Of a stretch of DNA of 46,478 bases, positions 1 to 13,100 are shown in pieces. How positions within the stretch are numbered: the first letter of the stretch is position 1; each line of letters opens with the position of its first letter. The DNA comes from Acanthaster planci (lineage: Eukaryota; Echinodermata; Asteroidea; Valvatida; Acanthasteridae). The notes under the pieces are model-generated. The model was not told the DNA's origin and did not search any database. It saw nothing but the letters and a program-made list of their open reading frames with translations. The stretch is from positions 1,962,273-2,008,750 of the forward strand of contig NW_019091380.1 of the NCBI RefSeq assembly GCF_001949145.1, read 5' to 3'. A program made the translations under genes and the position numbers.

Positions 1-557
1 GTAACAATAGTCTGGAATGTGTATAGGGATTGGACATGTTGGGGGGTACCCGTCGGTCTCATTTCTTGCTGGGTATAAACAAGAAGACATTGAGATGTAA
101 CCAGCGTTGTAAAGGTTTTTTTCGTGCAGACATGCATTCTGCAATACTATCCATGGGGTAACAAGTTTTATTGTTTCAAATCACCGACGAAGAAAGTGTA
201 AAAGACTATGTACTGTAGCAAACATACAGCATACGGGAACGTTGAACACAAATGTCCGTAAAAATGTAAATATTAAAAAAAGGGAAATGGAAGGATTACG
301 GTCAGAATGTCTGTGCTGCCACCCTTGGAATGTAAATAAATTCTCATTGCAGATGTTTGAATTTAATGGGCCTGTCTGAAAGGCCGGTTTTATTCATTCA
401 GTTAGCCTACGCGAGGTCAGCTCTATAGATCTTTGTAATGCCTTTGAATGCATGATCCTTTCGGTTTATTTCTCTGTCGTAGTAACTGTAGCTAATTAAA
501 AACAAAATACCTTTTCGTATCCACAATTTTACCAAGAACACTGAAGCCGATACTTAC
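1..557. other. Intron 2 of paralog C (partial)
   Basis: AT-rich sequence downstream, in the minus direction, of paralog C exon 2. I see no repeat exon, hairpin or coding stretch in it. Confidence 0.5.
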
Positions 558-3158
558 AATCTGATGACTTTGGTGAGATTAGCGAAGGTACCTCTTTTAA
601 TTCTTGCCAGATGATTATCTCTGAGATTCCTTCAAAAAATTACAGCGATGATTGAAAACAACAATTGTGTTTTTAGCATCCGATGTGGTTCTTTTCGCCC
701 CAAATCACTTTTTTTGGCATGCTATTTTGTCTAATAAGTGGGCGTCAACAAATCAACCATACAATGGGACTCTTTGTATGGTGGGTTGTAAAAAGAGATC
801 CCCCTATTCACGTCTGGTCTTGTTTTCAAACTCAAGCGCCCCGGTAAAACTATCTTATGTTTAGGAATAAAATGAAGTAACAGAGAGGTGCGATGTTCCA
901 TGCCAACAGGCTTTAAAGATCAATCATATTGGTAATTCACAATTAAAATTTTATGGTATTTAATTAAATATTGAAAACAATCTAGTAAGTAAAGATTCAA
1001 AATTGCTACTGACGTCAAAACCACGAGTTTAAGTCCTTTATATCACGCAAACTGAAGCCAAATGTCCTCTGGAACATCCAATTGAAGCCTGTTTTGATGA
1101 CGTCACACTACAGCTCTACAATTATTCGACTGTTCCTGGTTCGGGGTAAACGCGCCCGCGGCGTGAGCGGTGGGTTTGCTCGCACGAACTGAAAATTAAA
1201 AGAGGTTGGACAGTGAGAGCGACATGGAATTGCTTTTCCATCAACAATGCTGATGAACACTGGATCTCATGATAAAGTTGAACCGTCCTAGTTTGAACTG
1301 GAGTAAGGTCCTGATGAATTTCAGGTAGATGGCCGTGGCCATTTGCCGAGATTTACACCGAACTTACTTTACCCGGTTTTTCTCCGTTCTTGTGCTATTA
1401 ACCCCTACTACAGCTGCAAGGTAGAAAAAAAAAAACTCTGGGGAACGAGATCCTTATTATGACGTCATCAAATCGCCAGATTTGTTTGCCACCCTCATCG
1501 ACGGCTTTGTTTTTACTGTGAGCATTCTCGCATGTGGAACTGAACTCCCAAATTGACGATTTTTTTTATAAATACGAAGAGAAGCTGCCACGTTAGGTAT
1601 GTTATGGGTAACAATAACCAATTCCCTGTTAACTAATCGTTTTATGTCAAAAGCAATGTGATTGATCTTCAACGTCTGCGACTGAAACCGTTTTTGCAAC
1701 GTGGAAAGCATGATTCGCTACTTGCACCACCGACCGATCGATGGAATACACACAGGAGGCTTGATTAGATTAAAGCAATTTAATCTGATTAAAACTTATT
1801 CAGGACTACACATAAAGTGTAGCTGGGCAGACTAACCAATTACTTAATAAAAGAATTACAAGTGTAATTGGTTGGTTTGAAGCTAGTTTGCTCACTACAA
1901 AACTGACATTTGACTTTTCCTTTGTTTAGAAAATAATTTTTGTGCCAAGATCTTCCACAGATTTTCCCAAGCGTGGGACAATTACAATGTAACTCCTAAC
2001 GGTTTAAACTTGTAATCATCAGACCACTGTAGTCGGTAGTCAGTTTTCAGTTCAGTAATCCTTTCCTTTCTGTCCTCATCGTGTATCAGGCTAAAATATA
2101 CCTGTATGTGTTTACTTGACCTTGTTTGTAGGTAGAGGCCAACCTCCCTTCGAGACGACTATTGTGGAAAAGTATTCATCCTTACGTTTTCATGATACAA
2201 TAGTCTATAATGGCTGGAATGTTTGTTTTAAACAAATCAGTGTGTTTTCTCCCTGTGCTCTTCCGACTGAATGGTTTTATCGGAGAGTTACAAAACCGTT
2301 CTAGGCATGATGAAATGGAATGCCCTTTTTAAACTATCCACGACTTCCTTTGGAGTAGAGTAATGGTTGCGTGAATACTCGTTATAACACGAACAGATGT
2401 GTGTTAACTTGGTAGAAAACACGGTCTGCCTTTTCAGTTCATTGTCCTTGAATCTTTGCCTATGTTCGCTGCAGTTAGTAAGGCGTGGACGGAGGCTGGT
2501 TTCAAGAGGTTGAAATAGGCGGGCCTGGGTTAGACAGAGACAGACCGGCCAGCTGGATTAGAAACTGCAGGAATGAATTTTCTGTTCATAATAACATTGC
2601 TATCATAAGGGGGAACAGATATGGAAGTGGCCCTAAACGGCGCATGTGTCTGCCTGCTCAAAAATTAAAGAAGAAAACCTGGTGAGAGTAAACCTTACGT
2701 AGTTGTGACCGCATGCATTCACTAAGTTCCCCTAACACAAATTGAGGACCCCAAGTGCTCCGCGGGAAATGTACCCCGTGCAGCAACGCCACTAATCACA
2801 GATTCTGAAGATGTGCGCAAAGTTTGCCAGAAAACGTTATTCAGTACGAAATACCGACACATAGGAGTAAAACACGACAAAATAAACTATGACATTTCCT
2901 TTGTATGGACAGCCGATGTAACGTGAATTTGAATGTTAATATTCCAGTATTTGTGAAAATGCAAGTAGACACGTCAACTTACAGCAATGTTGTATTCCTA
3001 GGTATTCCAGGCGGCACTGACGTCAAACCTTTGCCTTGGCAATTTACTTCCTTTGTTAGGCTACATGTACACACCTTGCAAGCGTCATACTGACCATGTA
3101 CCAGGCTCAAGAGAAACCCAGTCATGAGAAAACCAGCCAAAACCGCGCTTGGAGACAT
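558..3158 (-). CDS. Paralog C: 5' end of a third LRR receptor-like gene, cut by the left window edge
   Basis: Two exons are present. Exon 1 (2983-3158, 176 nt) encodes a leader (MSPSAVLAGFLMTGFLLSLV) and an LRRNT cap (ACKVCTCSLTKEVNCQGKG, then LTSVPPGIP), leaving in phase 2 at GTAAGT. Exon 2 (558-629, 72 nt) encodes the first repeat, with DNHLARIKRGTFANLTKV, again phase 2 with a GTAAGT donor. The lengths equal those of paralog A exons 1 and 2. The remaining exons would lie left of position 1, in the same orientation as A and B. Its leader and first repeat are more diverged than A is from B, so C is probably the outgroup of the three (inference from little sequence). Confidence 0.8.
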
Positions 3159-6100
3159 GGTTCTTTCAAATGCTGTTCTGGAATGCTGTCACTTCAGTCT
3201 CCCAAAAATGCATTCAGGGAGCCCTGGTAGCTCAGGGATTGATTCTTTTAGAAAATTGTAAAACGCAAACTTTTTCGAAATTACTATCTAGTCCGACATA
3301 TGATCCACAGCGCAGGCTCGATCACTGACTCACTGTCTAACATGCAGCGAGGGGTTGTAACCAACTTCCGCTTTCGCTTCTGTATCAATCCCTCAAACAG
3401 GATAAATTGGTCAGCGGGCGTGTCCGAATATTCGCAGTTGCACGCTTGCCGCTTCCCGAGTTAATAATAATAAAAATAATGCATTTAGGAAAGTACGTTG
3501 CTCTGTATATGCCACCTCGTAACTCTCCCTAACGGATCTCGCAAATCCCGAAGTGCTACCCTAGCCGATGTGTACTAAAAAAAACTTTTGTAAATGAAGC
3601 ATTTAAAGGGTATAATGGGGGATACAGTTATAGAATTTTGTTACTAGTGACATAAAAAGTGAAAAGCAATGAACATGAACACCTGTAGACGGATCAAAAC
3701 TGTCAAGAATATATGACCTGCAACAAGGAGAAAATAGTGCCGTTTTAAAGATGGACTCCTTCTAAGTTTGGTGAAATATGACAAAAAGAGGGCTAATCAC
3801 TGTTACGAAATATTCGTGAATGTTAGATAATATAAATTTTCTATAAGTAAGATTAAGTGAAGGCCAGTCCCTGCATTCGTCCTATTTCGTCCAGCTTTTG
3901 TCAAGCAAACGTTTAGTAAATTTATTCCATCTTTGAGGATCTGTTCCCAATTTCTGACCAGGGGAATGGCCAATTGGATTTTCTACTGGACTTGGATCTG
4001 CTGAGGCATAGACAAGGCACGCTGCTCTTTTTAAATTTCCAGAGCCAACGATTCAGGGTATAGTGACTGGTGCAAAACAAACATGATCAACATATATTTC
4101 CATTCTTAAAGGAATGGATATTTAATGAAATCCTGTATTCCAAATATGTGGTCCTAAACATTAGAAATATTAATAGATATTTGTGTTTAGTGGAAGGCAA
4201 TGGTTAAAATACTTACATAAACATTTAAGACAATTTTTGTACTTGTTCAGTGTTTCGAAATCACTATTTTTACAAAATAATCTGCAATCCTCTTAAAATG
4301 TAATTCTGTAATGTAATTTAGAGAAATGTCAATTTTGTTGAATAAGCCAGGGATAAGGTCAGCCACATGTAAGGCCTGCGGGGCAGTGGCATAATTAACG
4401 GCTGCATGGGGGACAACGGCCTTTGCGCGAGCTTCGCCTATGCGTCCCCCCCCCCGAAAACTAATGGAAGAAAATAATCTGGTGATAGCCCATCTTGGTC
4501 ATTGTTTTTAACTATGACAAACCTGTTTATTGCCCCCTCCAAAAAAGAGAACCCACACACACATGTAAGTGTTCATTTGCCTGCAACCGGGGACCCCCTA
4601 TTGTTCCTCTTTTGTTTGTACTGAAACTTTTTTTCAGAAGACCGCCCATATGTTTCGTACACAGTTGTCAATCGGGGACCCTCTGTCAATCGGGGACCTT
4701 ATTGTCCTCTACTGTTCAGAGTCCCCAATTGAATGCAGAGACAAACTCACAAAAAACATACCTGTTTTACATACAAAGTGTGGACTTTCCTTTGTTTTCC
4801 TGTGGTTAAGGAAACGTGAGGAAAGGGTCCTTTTTCTCTAACTAGGATAACTCCTTCGAGCTGGATTTTTGATGGTGATTCTCTGAACTATTCCTCTTCA
4901 TTTTGCCACGGATGATCTAGACCCAAAAATGCCTCTGAAACTCTTTTTCACAGAGGGGAAACATTGTGTGGACGTGTGCGAGTCCACACTACCCCATCGC
5001 ACCCTACATTTATGTGGACTTCCTTTGTGCAGAGGTCCACACCATGTATGGCACGCCCGCACATACACACACACACAAGTACACAGTTTCGCCACTGCTA
5101 TAGTGAAGCTATTCTTTCTTGTCTCCTTCATTCAGCTGAAATCTTTGGTTAGTCAGAAGCATGCATCATAGATAGGTTTCCACGTGAAAAGAGTGGCGGA
5201 AGACAGATGGCCAACCACTATATTATGAATTATCCATTGTTTCCAGGTATACCGGAGGACAAAATGTCTTCAATATTAATATCTCATGACCAGCGGTCTA
5301 GACCTGAGTTTATGGATGGCTACTGCTTCTGATATTCTGATTTCTGCTTTTGGTATTGACTTGTGCGTGTCTTTGTCGCTTTAGACAAGTCGTTGCTAAG
5401 CTACAAATATACACAGTTCAGTGTTTTTAAGCCTTCACTAGAGCTAAAAATCGTCTCAAAGGGTAACCACTGCAGGACTGGCTTTATGCTGATGGAAAAG
5501 GCAAAAGATCTAATGGAATCTTCTCTGTCGCAGATCGCGTGTCGCGAAGATGCACGGAAAAGTGAAATATCCGTCATATATCATTTGACCTTGAACAAGG
5601 CAACAAACCAGATTTACAAAAGCTACAAATTGACAATCTTACTTATGTACACACAAAAAGATTGTCTGAAAATTCTTGTCATAAATATGCAATTTCAAAG
5701 TGTTTTCTTATGTACATAGGGTGAAATCATGTACTTGAAAAGACGTAATGGGCCTCCATGTTTTTGAGTGGATACATCTTCGGCGCCAAGGCACATACGA
5801 AAACAGTTTTCGAAGGGCAAAAGTTATATTGCTTTCTATCTTCACCTATGAAGACCACCTCTTATGTCCAAGCAACGGTTTACAGTAACATCAGCATGTA
5901 GCTGCACTAATTAATACTTAAGTAAAACTGAAACATCAAGGCTCTAAAATAGGCTAACCAAATTAAAGGGTAGATGCAATCAATGTTTTTGATTACAAAC
6001 CTGTAAATGCACCTTTGTGCCTTAGTAAACCATATTTAAACTTTGGTTTCACTATATGAAAGGGTATTTTAATGCTTTCTGCTAATGAGTATTTCCATAT

Positions 6101-6939
6101 TCATGAGCAAAACTGTGATGTCATCTCAGGAATAAGCCTCAATGTTACATTGGTTTGTACACAAAAAGTCCTGCGTTTTTGTAGATCTTCCTGGACAAAG
6201 TTTTCTCTCCCTTACTGATTCATTGTTGTTTATGTGCATAGCAATAAGAAACCATCAGTCCCTCTCTCAGAACTGTTATTAGTTGGTAAATTCTGGGTTC
6301 ACAATTTGAACAGAAATACCTTTGAGCCACGTCTTCCTAAATGACTTAACAGCAAAAAAACATGGATAATTTTATTTGTTTAAAAGTGTGCACTTTTCAG
6401 TGCATTTAACCAAATAGGAGTGTGGTGTGGAAGAGTTTTCTTGCATTGAAGAAACGTAAAAAGATGCAAAAGAATCGTGCCAAAGAAAAATTCATTGCAG
6501 CTACACTTTAAAATGCATCTTGTCAAACATCCAACCAGACGTAGACTGTACATGTACAACCCTTGCCTGACAACATCAGCACTGCATTGTGATCTATGCT
6601 GAACTAGCCGACATAGCAATATTAATAACATACATCCATACATATAATCTTGAAAGTGCAAGATTTTATCTAGTCTACACAATCATATCTGTGATGACGG
6701 TAGCCTGCACTTTTGACGAGATAGCCTCCAAAGAGCCTCTAATAGGTCGTTCGTGATGGGAGGCGCTGAGGGCGTACCCCAACATACAGCTAAATTTATG
6801 GAGAGACTAACCCTTTTGTTACAAAAAATTACTAAAAACTGAACAAAAGAAAATAAGTAATTTTAAAAAATATAACTACACAGTGATGCACCTGAGAGCA
6901 AAACATGCCAGGGAACACTGCACCGAATAGCCAAGCCCA
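3159..6939. other. Spacer between paralogs B and C
   Basis: No supported gene. It contains an AT-rich stretch, a doubled TGTCAATCGGGGACC (4666-4698), several GTGTGGAC/GTCCACAC words around 4960-5050 that can form hairpins, and a minus-strand AATAAA at 6371-6376 that might serve paralog B, though it is over 500 nt from its stop. The reading frames here (for example 118 codons at 5363-5719) show no family features. Confidence 0.5.
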
Positions 6940-7157
6940 TCACACAATTCGATTGCGCACACTTTCGTGGTTACTCCCAGGCCTTCCGCTTAACAAAGCA
7001 TGCCTTTCTCCTATGTTATGGTGACTAGGGTGTCGCCTCAGTACCCAGTACCGTCTTGGCAGCCGAAGCTGACGGCAGACATGACCAATGAACCTGACAG
7101 CACGTTGGCAGCATGCAGTCTTAAAAACCAGCGTGGCAAATGACCATATCGCGCTGC
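6940..7157 (-). CDS. Paralog B exon 16: cytoplasmic tail and stop
   Basis: The acceptor CTTCACAG leads into GSAIWSFATLVFKTACCQ, then a basic tail with RLPRRYWVLRRH and LLSGRPG, ending NRIV and a stop. It is colinear with paralog A exon 16 and enters in the same phase. The intron before it carries the MITE at 7484-7750. Confidence 0.82.
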
Positions 7158-10100
7158 CTGTGAAGACAAAACAAATCATGTATGTTTTCATCAATTTCTA
7201 ATTGTAATAAACGATTAATACCCATGACATGTATCCAGATGGTTGATCTAAAGCCTTTGCTTCGTAGGTACATAGCGCAGTGAAGCACCGTTTAGGGTAC
7301 AAAAGCGATGTAGTATCTCGAGTTCTTGTGCTAAGGAAACGCTCATACAGCTAAATACACGCATAGTTTGTGGCTTGTGTTTACAGCCGGAAAAAAAGTA
7401 AAATCGAAAAAAGAGTGTCATATACGATTGAACACGCCCCCTTTTTAAAAAAATATGGTAAGGTGAAGTATCTAGAGCATAAACCCCCGACCCGACTTCC
7501 CACCGCTACTTATAAGTGAGGCCTGCGCAGCAAAATAGCCTTTAAGAACTGTGATGCTGATATATTATCGTATGATGCAATACAGTAGGCAAACCTATAA
7601 TTGAGGCTTGTTGAAGCCTTCTGCTTGCAAATTTTTGTGACGCTGACTAGCCTCATTTATTTGCCTACTGTAATAGCATTGCAATTAGAGCGCGGCTACT
7701 TTGCTGCACAGACCTCGCTTATAAGTAGCGGTGGGTAGTCGGATCAGGTGGCATTAAAATATTGGCAAATTCAGGGCGGTGTGCCCATTTTAAGGTCAAA
7801 CAACGCCGCTATACCAGGAAGTAATGGACTGTTGGCAAAGACTTATGACAATTAAGGAACCCACCATCAACACGTTGTCATGTGTTTCGTCACATAGTAC
7901 ATTTTCATAATCTGTTATCTTCATCCCTATGCCCTACACTTCTGCAGTTCAATTTACGTTGTTGGTTGATGTAAACTGTGGTACCATTCGACGGCTTTGA
8001 TTGAGGTCAGTCTAGTGTAACCTTTGAGGATTCTAAGATCCTCTGTTTCTTCTTCTGTTCTGCAAAATTGTTTAGAGGAGCAAGGAATTAATTTTGAAAA
8101 TCAGTAACAGTTTAGACCATATATCGGGTGTAGAAAAATCTCTTCAACCTACCCGCCACAAAGGCAACTATGGTGAGATTGAGTAGAACCAGAAATACTG
8201 CCAAAACCTCCTTCCTTCCTTCGCTGGGACTGCCGCCCTCACTTGGTAACAGGAGCAAAGAGGCCGCCAACAAATTCAGAAAAATGCTAGCCAGGGAGCA
8301 CATCTGAAGACGATGTTCTGCAACATCCTTCATTGGCTTAACGTAGGCATGGACGACGAGAAAACTAACGGATAGGACGATGGTCGCGAAGAGGGTGAAG
8401 TGATCCTCAGCACCGAACAACAGAACGAAGAGGACTTGGAGGATTTTTCTTGTGAGCTCTACGATCTCCCAATACCAGAACTGCTCCTTGTAATTTTCAC
8501 ACAGGAAGGTTTCCCATGTAATGCTTCTTACTGACGAGCTAATCGATGGAAGAGACAAAGGCTGATTGCTATGAGCAGCATCTGTCGTTTCATGTGAGTC
8601 ATTCTGAGAAGCCACAACGGCACAATCATTATTACGGCATGTACCATGGCGGACATCATCCACATGATGACGCTGATTGTCGTGGTCAGTCTGCTGGTCT
8701 GCAGCGCCCACTGGTGTTTGGTCTGAGCTATTCGAAATAACTAACGAGCTCGAGGAATCGTTGGCTTTCTTCCGTCTCCGCCGATTGTTCATCCACAGCA
8801 TGACGAGCAGCACTGATGGAAAGCCAATAACATAGCACAGGGAAACCTCGGCGGCGTGATTATACGTGACATGTTGAATTGTGTCACAGTCGATGGAATA
8901 GTCTGATCGAAGACGATGGACTCTGATCTTATTGTTCTCATCTAGGTAGAAGTCATCACAGCCAGTCGGTAGCAAAGTCAGGATGGCACTTGATAGGCCA
9001 GGGTATGTGATAAATAGCAAAACAGTAACAACTAAGTAGCATTTTGATTTTGTTTCCGCCAGCCGGTCACTGTAAACGTCACTTGGTGTCTCCTTAAGAC
9101 GTAGATAGCACTGTTTGAGTCTGTAAACGATCAACGCCAACATAATTACAAGAATGCAAAAGGTCAGACCACCAATAAATTCAATGTATATTGTTGGATA
9201 GGTGAAGTTTGGGAAGTAACAACGAGGACTCACAATCAACTGCATGACGTTCATCTCCAAAACTCTGATAAAAGAACCGATTTTAGTTAAAGGCCTCGGC
9301 CAGGGAAGATCATGAAGTGCGTCGAATATCTCACCCATGATCTGATAGAAACCGAGCAAAATCTTAAATTTTGAGAAAAGCACACTGACCACGGACCGAC
9401 CTCTTCGACGATGTCTCTGAAGGTCCCAGGCAACGATGAGGACCACTACAATAATGACAATAACTGTAGCAAGGATTTCAAGAAAGAACACCCACCACCT
9501 CGGGCATTCAAAACACCGATCGAACCAAGAGTAGAAGCCAGCCATGCACTGGGAACAGAGGAAATTCCCGTAGCCAGACTGACATATTGCATTTATTCCG
9601 TCTCCAATATTTTGACAGGATTCTTTCCTCGGACATGAATGGACTTTCGGGAGTGTTCCTTGGAACTTGAGGGTGCTTCTATCATAGCTGTTGTTCTCCG
9701 TGAGAATATTTTTGACATACCTTTTATAAGATTGGTAATTGTCAATTGAACCCCAATCCCAAGTCCACCAGAATCCAGGCAGGAGATGTTGGTATTCCCC
9801 CGAGCAGTTGATACCTTCCAAGGGACAAGGAAAGCATTCACGAAACCGGTCTCGGCGATAGTAATTAGACAAACAAGGACACGCGCGGAATCCAGCGTGG
9901 CGACATTTTTCCGTACCCGATGGACAAACCACACAGTCGCCGATATTTCTTCCCGGGTGATTCTCCGGTGTGACGTAAGTGCCATTGTTGCAAGAAAGAC
10001 AATTCATGGCAGCCCCTTTCCTTGCAACTTGACCGGTTCGGTTTTGAAAAAATCCTCCTGTATGAATTGTTTTCAAAGAGAATGCACACATACGTTTTAA

Positions 10101-13100
10101 TACCTATTGTACCCTATAAATCTCATTTTCTTGAAGTTTTCCAAATTTTAGTTGTTTAAACAGCACATATTTGCCGAAACTTGTGATCCTTTTAGAAAAC
10201 AAAATTAATTTTTACATTTTGCAACTCCGTTGGTTAGATTTTATTTAAAATGAAAGTCTTACCAGGTGGACAGGCCCTGCAAGACATCCAGGGGCCACCG
10301 TAGTTACCTTGGCGACAAGGTGTGCATTCCCACTGGGAGTTGGGTAATCCCACACAGCTGAATCCAGAAGTACTCAGGGCTTCGCCTGTTTGACTTGAAA
10401 CGTTGATGGATTGGACAAATCCACTTCCCGCTAAAACACTAGCATGACGCAGTAGAATTAAGAACTCAGTGGTAACTTTGAGAAAGTCTATGAATGCCTC
10501 GGGATCTTGATAGCGATTTTTGCATTCAAAACTCTATGCGCTTCCAAAGGCATGAAAGCCTCAATAGAGAACATATTTTTGACAAGTCTCAATGAGACGA
10601 CGACGTTGCAAAGAAAAAAAAGACAGACCGTCTAAAGTCATAACTGTGACAGATGGTTCTGTAAAGAGGAATAAACAACTAAAAAAAACATAGGTTGAGA
10701 CTGTGGCGTATCCAGAGGTGGACGGTGGCAAGTTGGGCCTCCCTGAGCCATGTTGTTTTTTTAACCCCCAAAGAACTGGGCTACTGTGTTGCTTTTTTGA
10801 CCCCCAAAGAGCTGTGCTACTTTGGCCCATCTCACAGCCGGGGGCGGATTCACGCTCATTTTTTTTACATTTGGCGTACATATATATCCTTATGAATACA
10901 GTATGAAGTTTGAACCCAGTCAATTTTGGTTTTGTTGTTTACGGTCGTTAGAAGTTCAAGCTAGACGTGTTCGCATTGAGCAACACAGTGGAAAAATACA
11001 TTTTAAGCGATCTTGTCTTGGCAAAATGGCGCTGCACAGAAACAGTACCTTCAATTATCACAAAATTGGTGTCAAAATGATGAAAAGAGTTATTCTAAAA
11101 ACTCATAATGGTTCAGCTCCTTAAAAAAATGCACTGCAGCAATATGTAAAAAATGTCTTTCAGAGTCAAAGCAACAGCATTTTGAAAGAGTATAACTACC
11201 TTGTCTCGGGCGTAAGAATTTTACATGAGTTAAAAAGAAATAGGAAATAAAAAAGCCTTTTGTACGCTACTGGTTGTAGAGCTCGGTAAGACCATCAAAA
11301 GTTGAGTCAGAGAAATTTTGTTCCTCGTTTGCATGCTTTTGATATTTTCTGAACCATGACATTTCGCGATATTATGCAAATGAAATTATGTAAAATGAAG
11401 CTGATAGCAGGCGACATTGCCTGTTCCATTTTCTTGTCACACATACATTTCGACATCTGATCTTGCGTGAGGTGCTCTTCGTATGGTATTGTCGACAAAT
11501 CTGTGGAATCAAACAGGGATAAAACAAAGACCTGATTTGCTGTGTGAATTTAAACTTTAAAGGATGTGGTGACTGCATTAAATGCACCGTTGCTCCCCAA
11601 TTCATCGTACTATCAATTCCTTCTTTTTTTTTTTTAAAAAGCCTCTTGGCTCTTGAGCTAATGCGTATTTCCAATTTTGTGTAACCCGCGTGCCAGGATT
11701 ATACTGGGTGTCCACATAATTACGTATACCGAGATAAATATGTTACGAGGATGGCAGGTGTGCAGTAACAGGGATATTGGCCAAGTGGGGGGGGCACAGC
11801 ACATAACACGTATGAGTTAAATAGCGCAGCAAAAGCTTTGTTTTCACGTATGTGTTATAAACCAAAGGAATTTGGTATTCTGCACACTTGCATGGGCGAG
11901 CCTTGTCAATAACATCACAAGCTTTACACCAATGCAAAGAGGACAGTCTGCCCTTCCTAGAGACATACACGTATTTCTCTTTCCTTTAGTACAAAGTATT
12001 TTTGCCATTACAGAATTTTTATCTCGGTACACTTTTGATGTAGACACCCTGTACAGGTCTGTATGGTGTGACAAATCATAAGGCTGGACTCAAACCTACA
12101 TTACGTATAATACTCACATTTTGCAATTCGGTGCCACATCTTGCCAGACAGAATCTGAGATGACTTCAATATCATTGGCATAGAGTGACCTGAAGTGACA
12201 GAAGTACAGGATATATTAATTGATCTTGTGATCAAACTTTCGTTTTCCCCCCCCTTCTTTGCCATTCACGGCATCCTTCAGTTATTGTACTTACACAAGC
12301 GTCATGGTATTGTTTCTTGTGACAAATGGCCTGTCACCGATTGTTTTCAGCTGGGTGTTGTAAATGTACCTGTTTTGAGAAAAAAATGGACGGGCTTACT
12401 TAAAAATAACACAAATTACGTCACGGCTATTTTATTATTTGATTTTTTTTTCATTTGGCCCATTATTAATGCTATACTATTTTGGTAACAAGCACGCGCA
12501 TGAGGCTAATCAGTCTTGAACTTGAGAAAACGTACTTGTGCCTTGCAATTAAATACACTGGAAATGGAGTGCAAAATTACGGCATATTTTAGATAGACAC
12601 ATTTTTCAAAGTACCTACAGATTGACAAGTTGAGTTTCAGAGAAAAGCCGGTCATCCATTTGCATGATGGGGTTGTCTGAGATCAATCTGTAGACAAGGT
12701 GGCCAAAATATCTTTGATGAGATTAAAGAGGTAGCAAATAGCAATCAGCAAGGTGTTTGGAATTGTGGCAGGTTGGCTTGGGAACTTGAGGTAACTGGAT
12801 GGGACATTGTTAAAAGACCTAAAGGAAGGTGCTTTGCTCAATGCGGGGGGTCGGTTAGTTTTAGTTCTCAGACCTTCGCATTCCTCCTTTTAGCTGTAAA
12901 ATTGTCTTGGACACTTGTCAGGCAGTACTTATCTTTTTTGCTTCTCTCCATACTTTTTCGGGAAAGCCAATCAACACTTTCGTTTGAGCCCCCACATTGA
13001 AATAGTAATATCAGTTCATGACGTCACGTAACCGAGAATTGAAAATAAAAATGGCGTCCCGATTTCGCAATCCGAGAATTGCTTCGTAAAATTGCACCGT

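Noticed and set aside
3217-3330. TGGTAGCTCAGG resembling a tRNA A box, with a B-box-like word about 90 nt later
   Set aside because: The spacing is too long for a tRNA, no cloverleaf can be drawn and no second copy was seen.
3460-3482. AATAATAATAAAAATAAT simple repeat
   Set aside because: Ordinary low-complexity sequence.
5363-5719. 118-codon plus-strand frame
   Set aside because: No ATG-led conserved features, no hydrophobic or cysteine pattern and no splice context; typical chance frame in AT-rich DNA.
9786-10100. Plus-strand frame opposite exon 15 of paralog B
   Set aside because: It is a shadow of the strongly supported minus-strand exon.
10690-10865. GGCGTATCCAG and GGGGCGGATTCACGC words reminiscent of hAT-type ends
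   Set aside because: They are not in a proper inverted arrangement and no 8-bp duplication flanks them.
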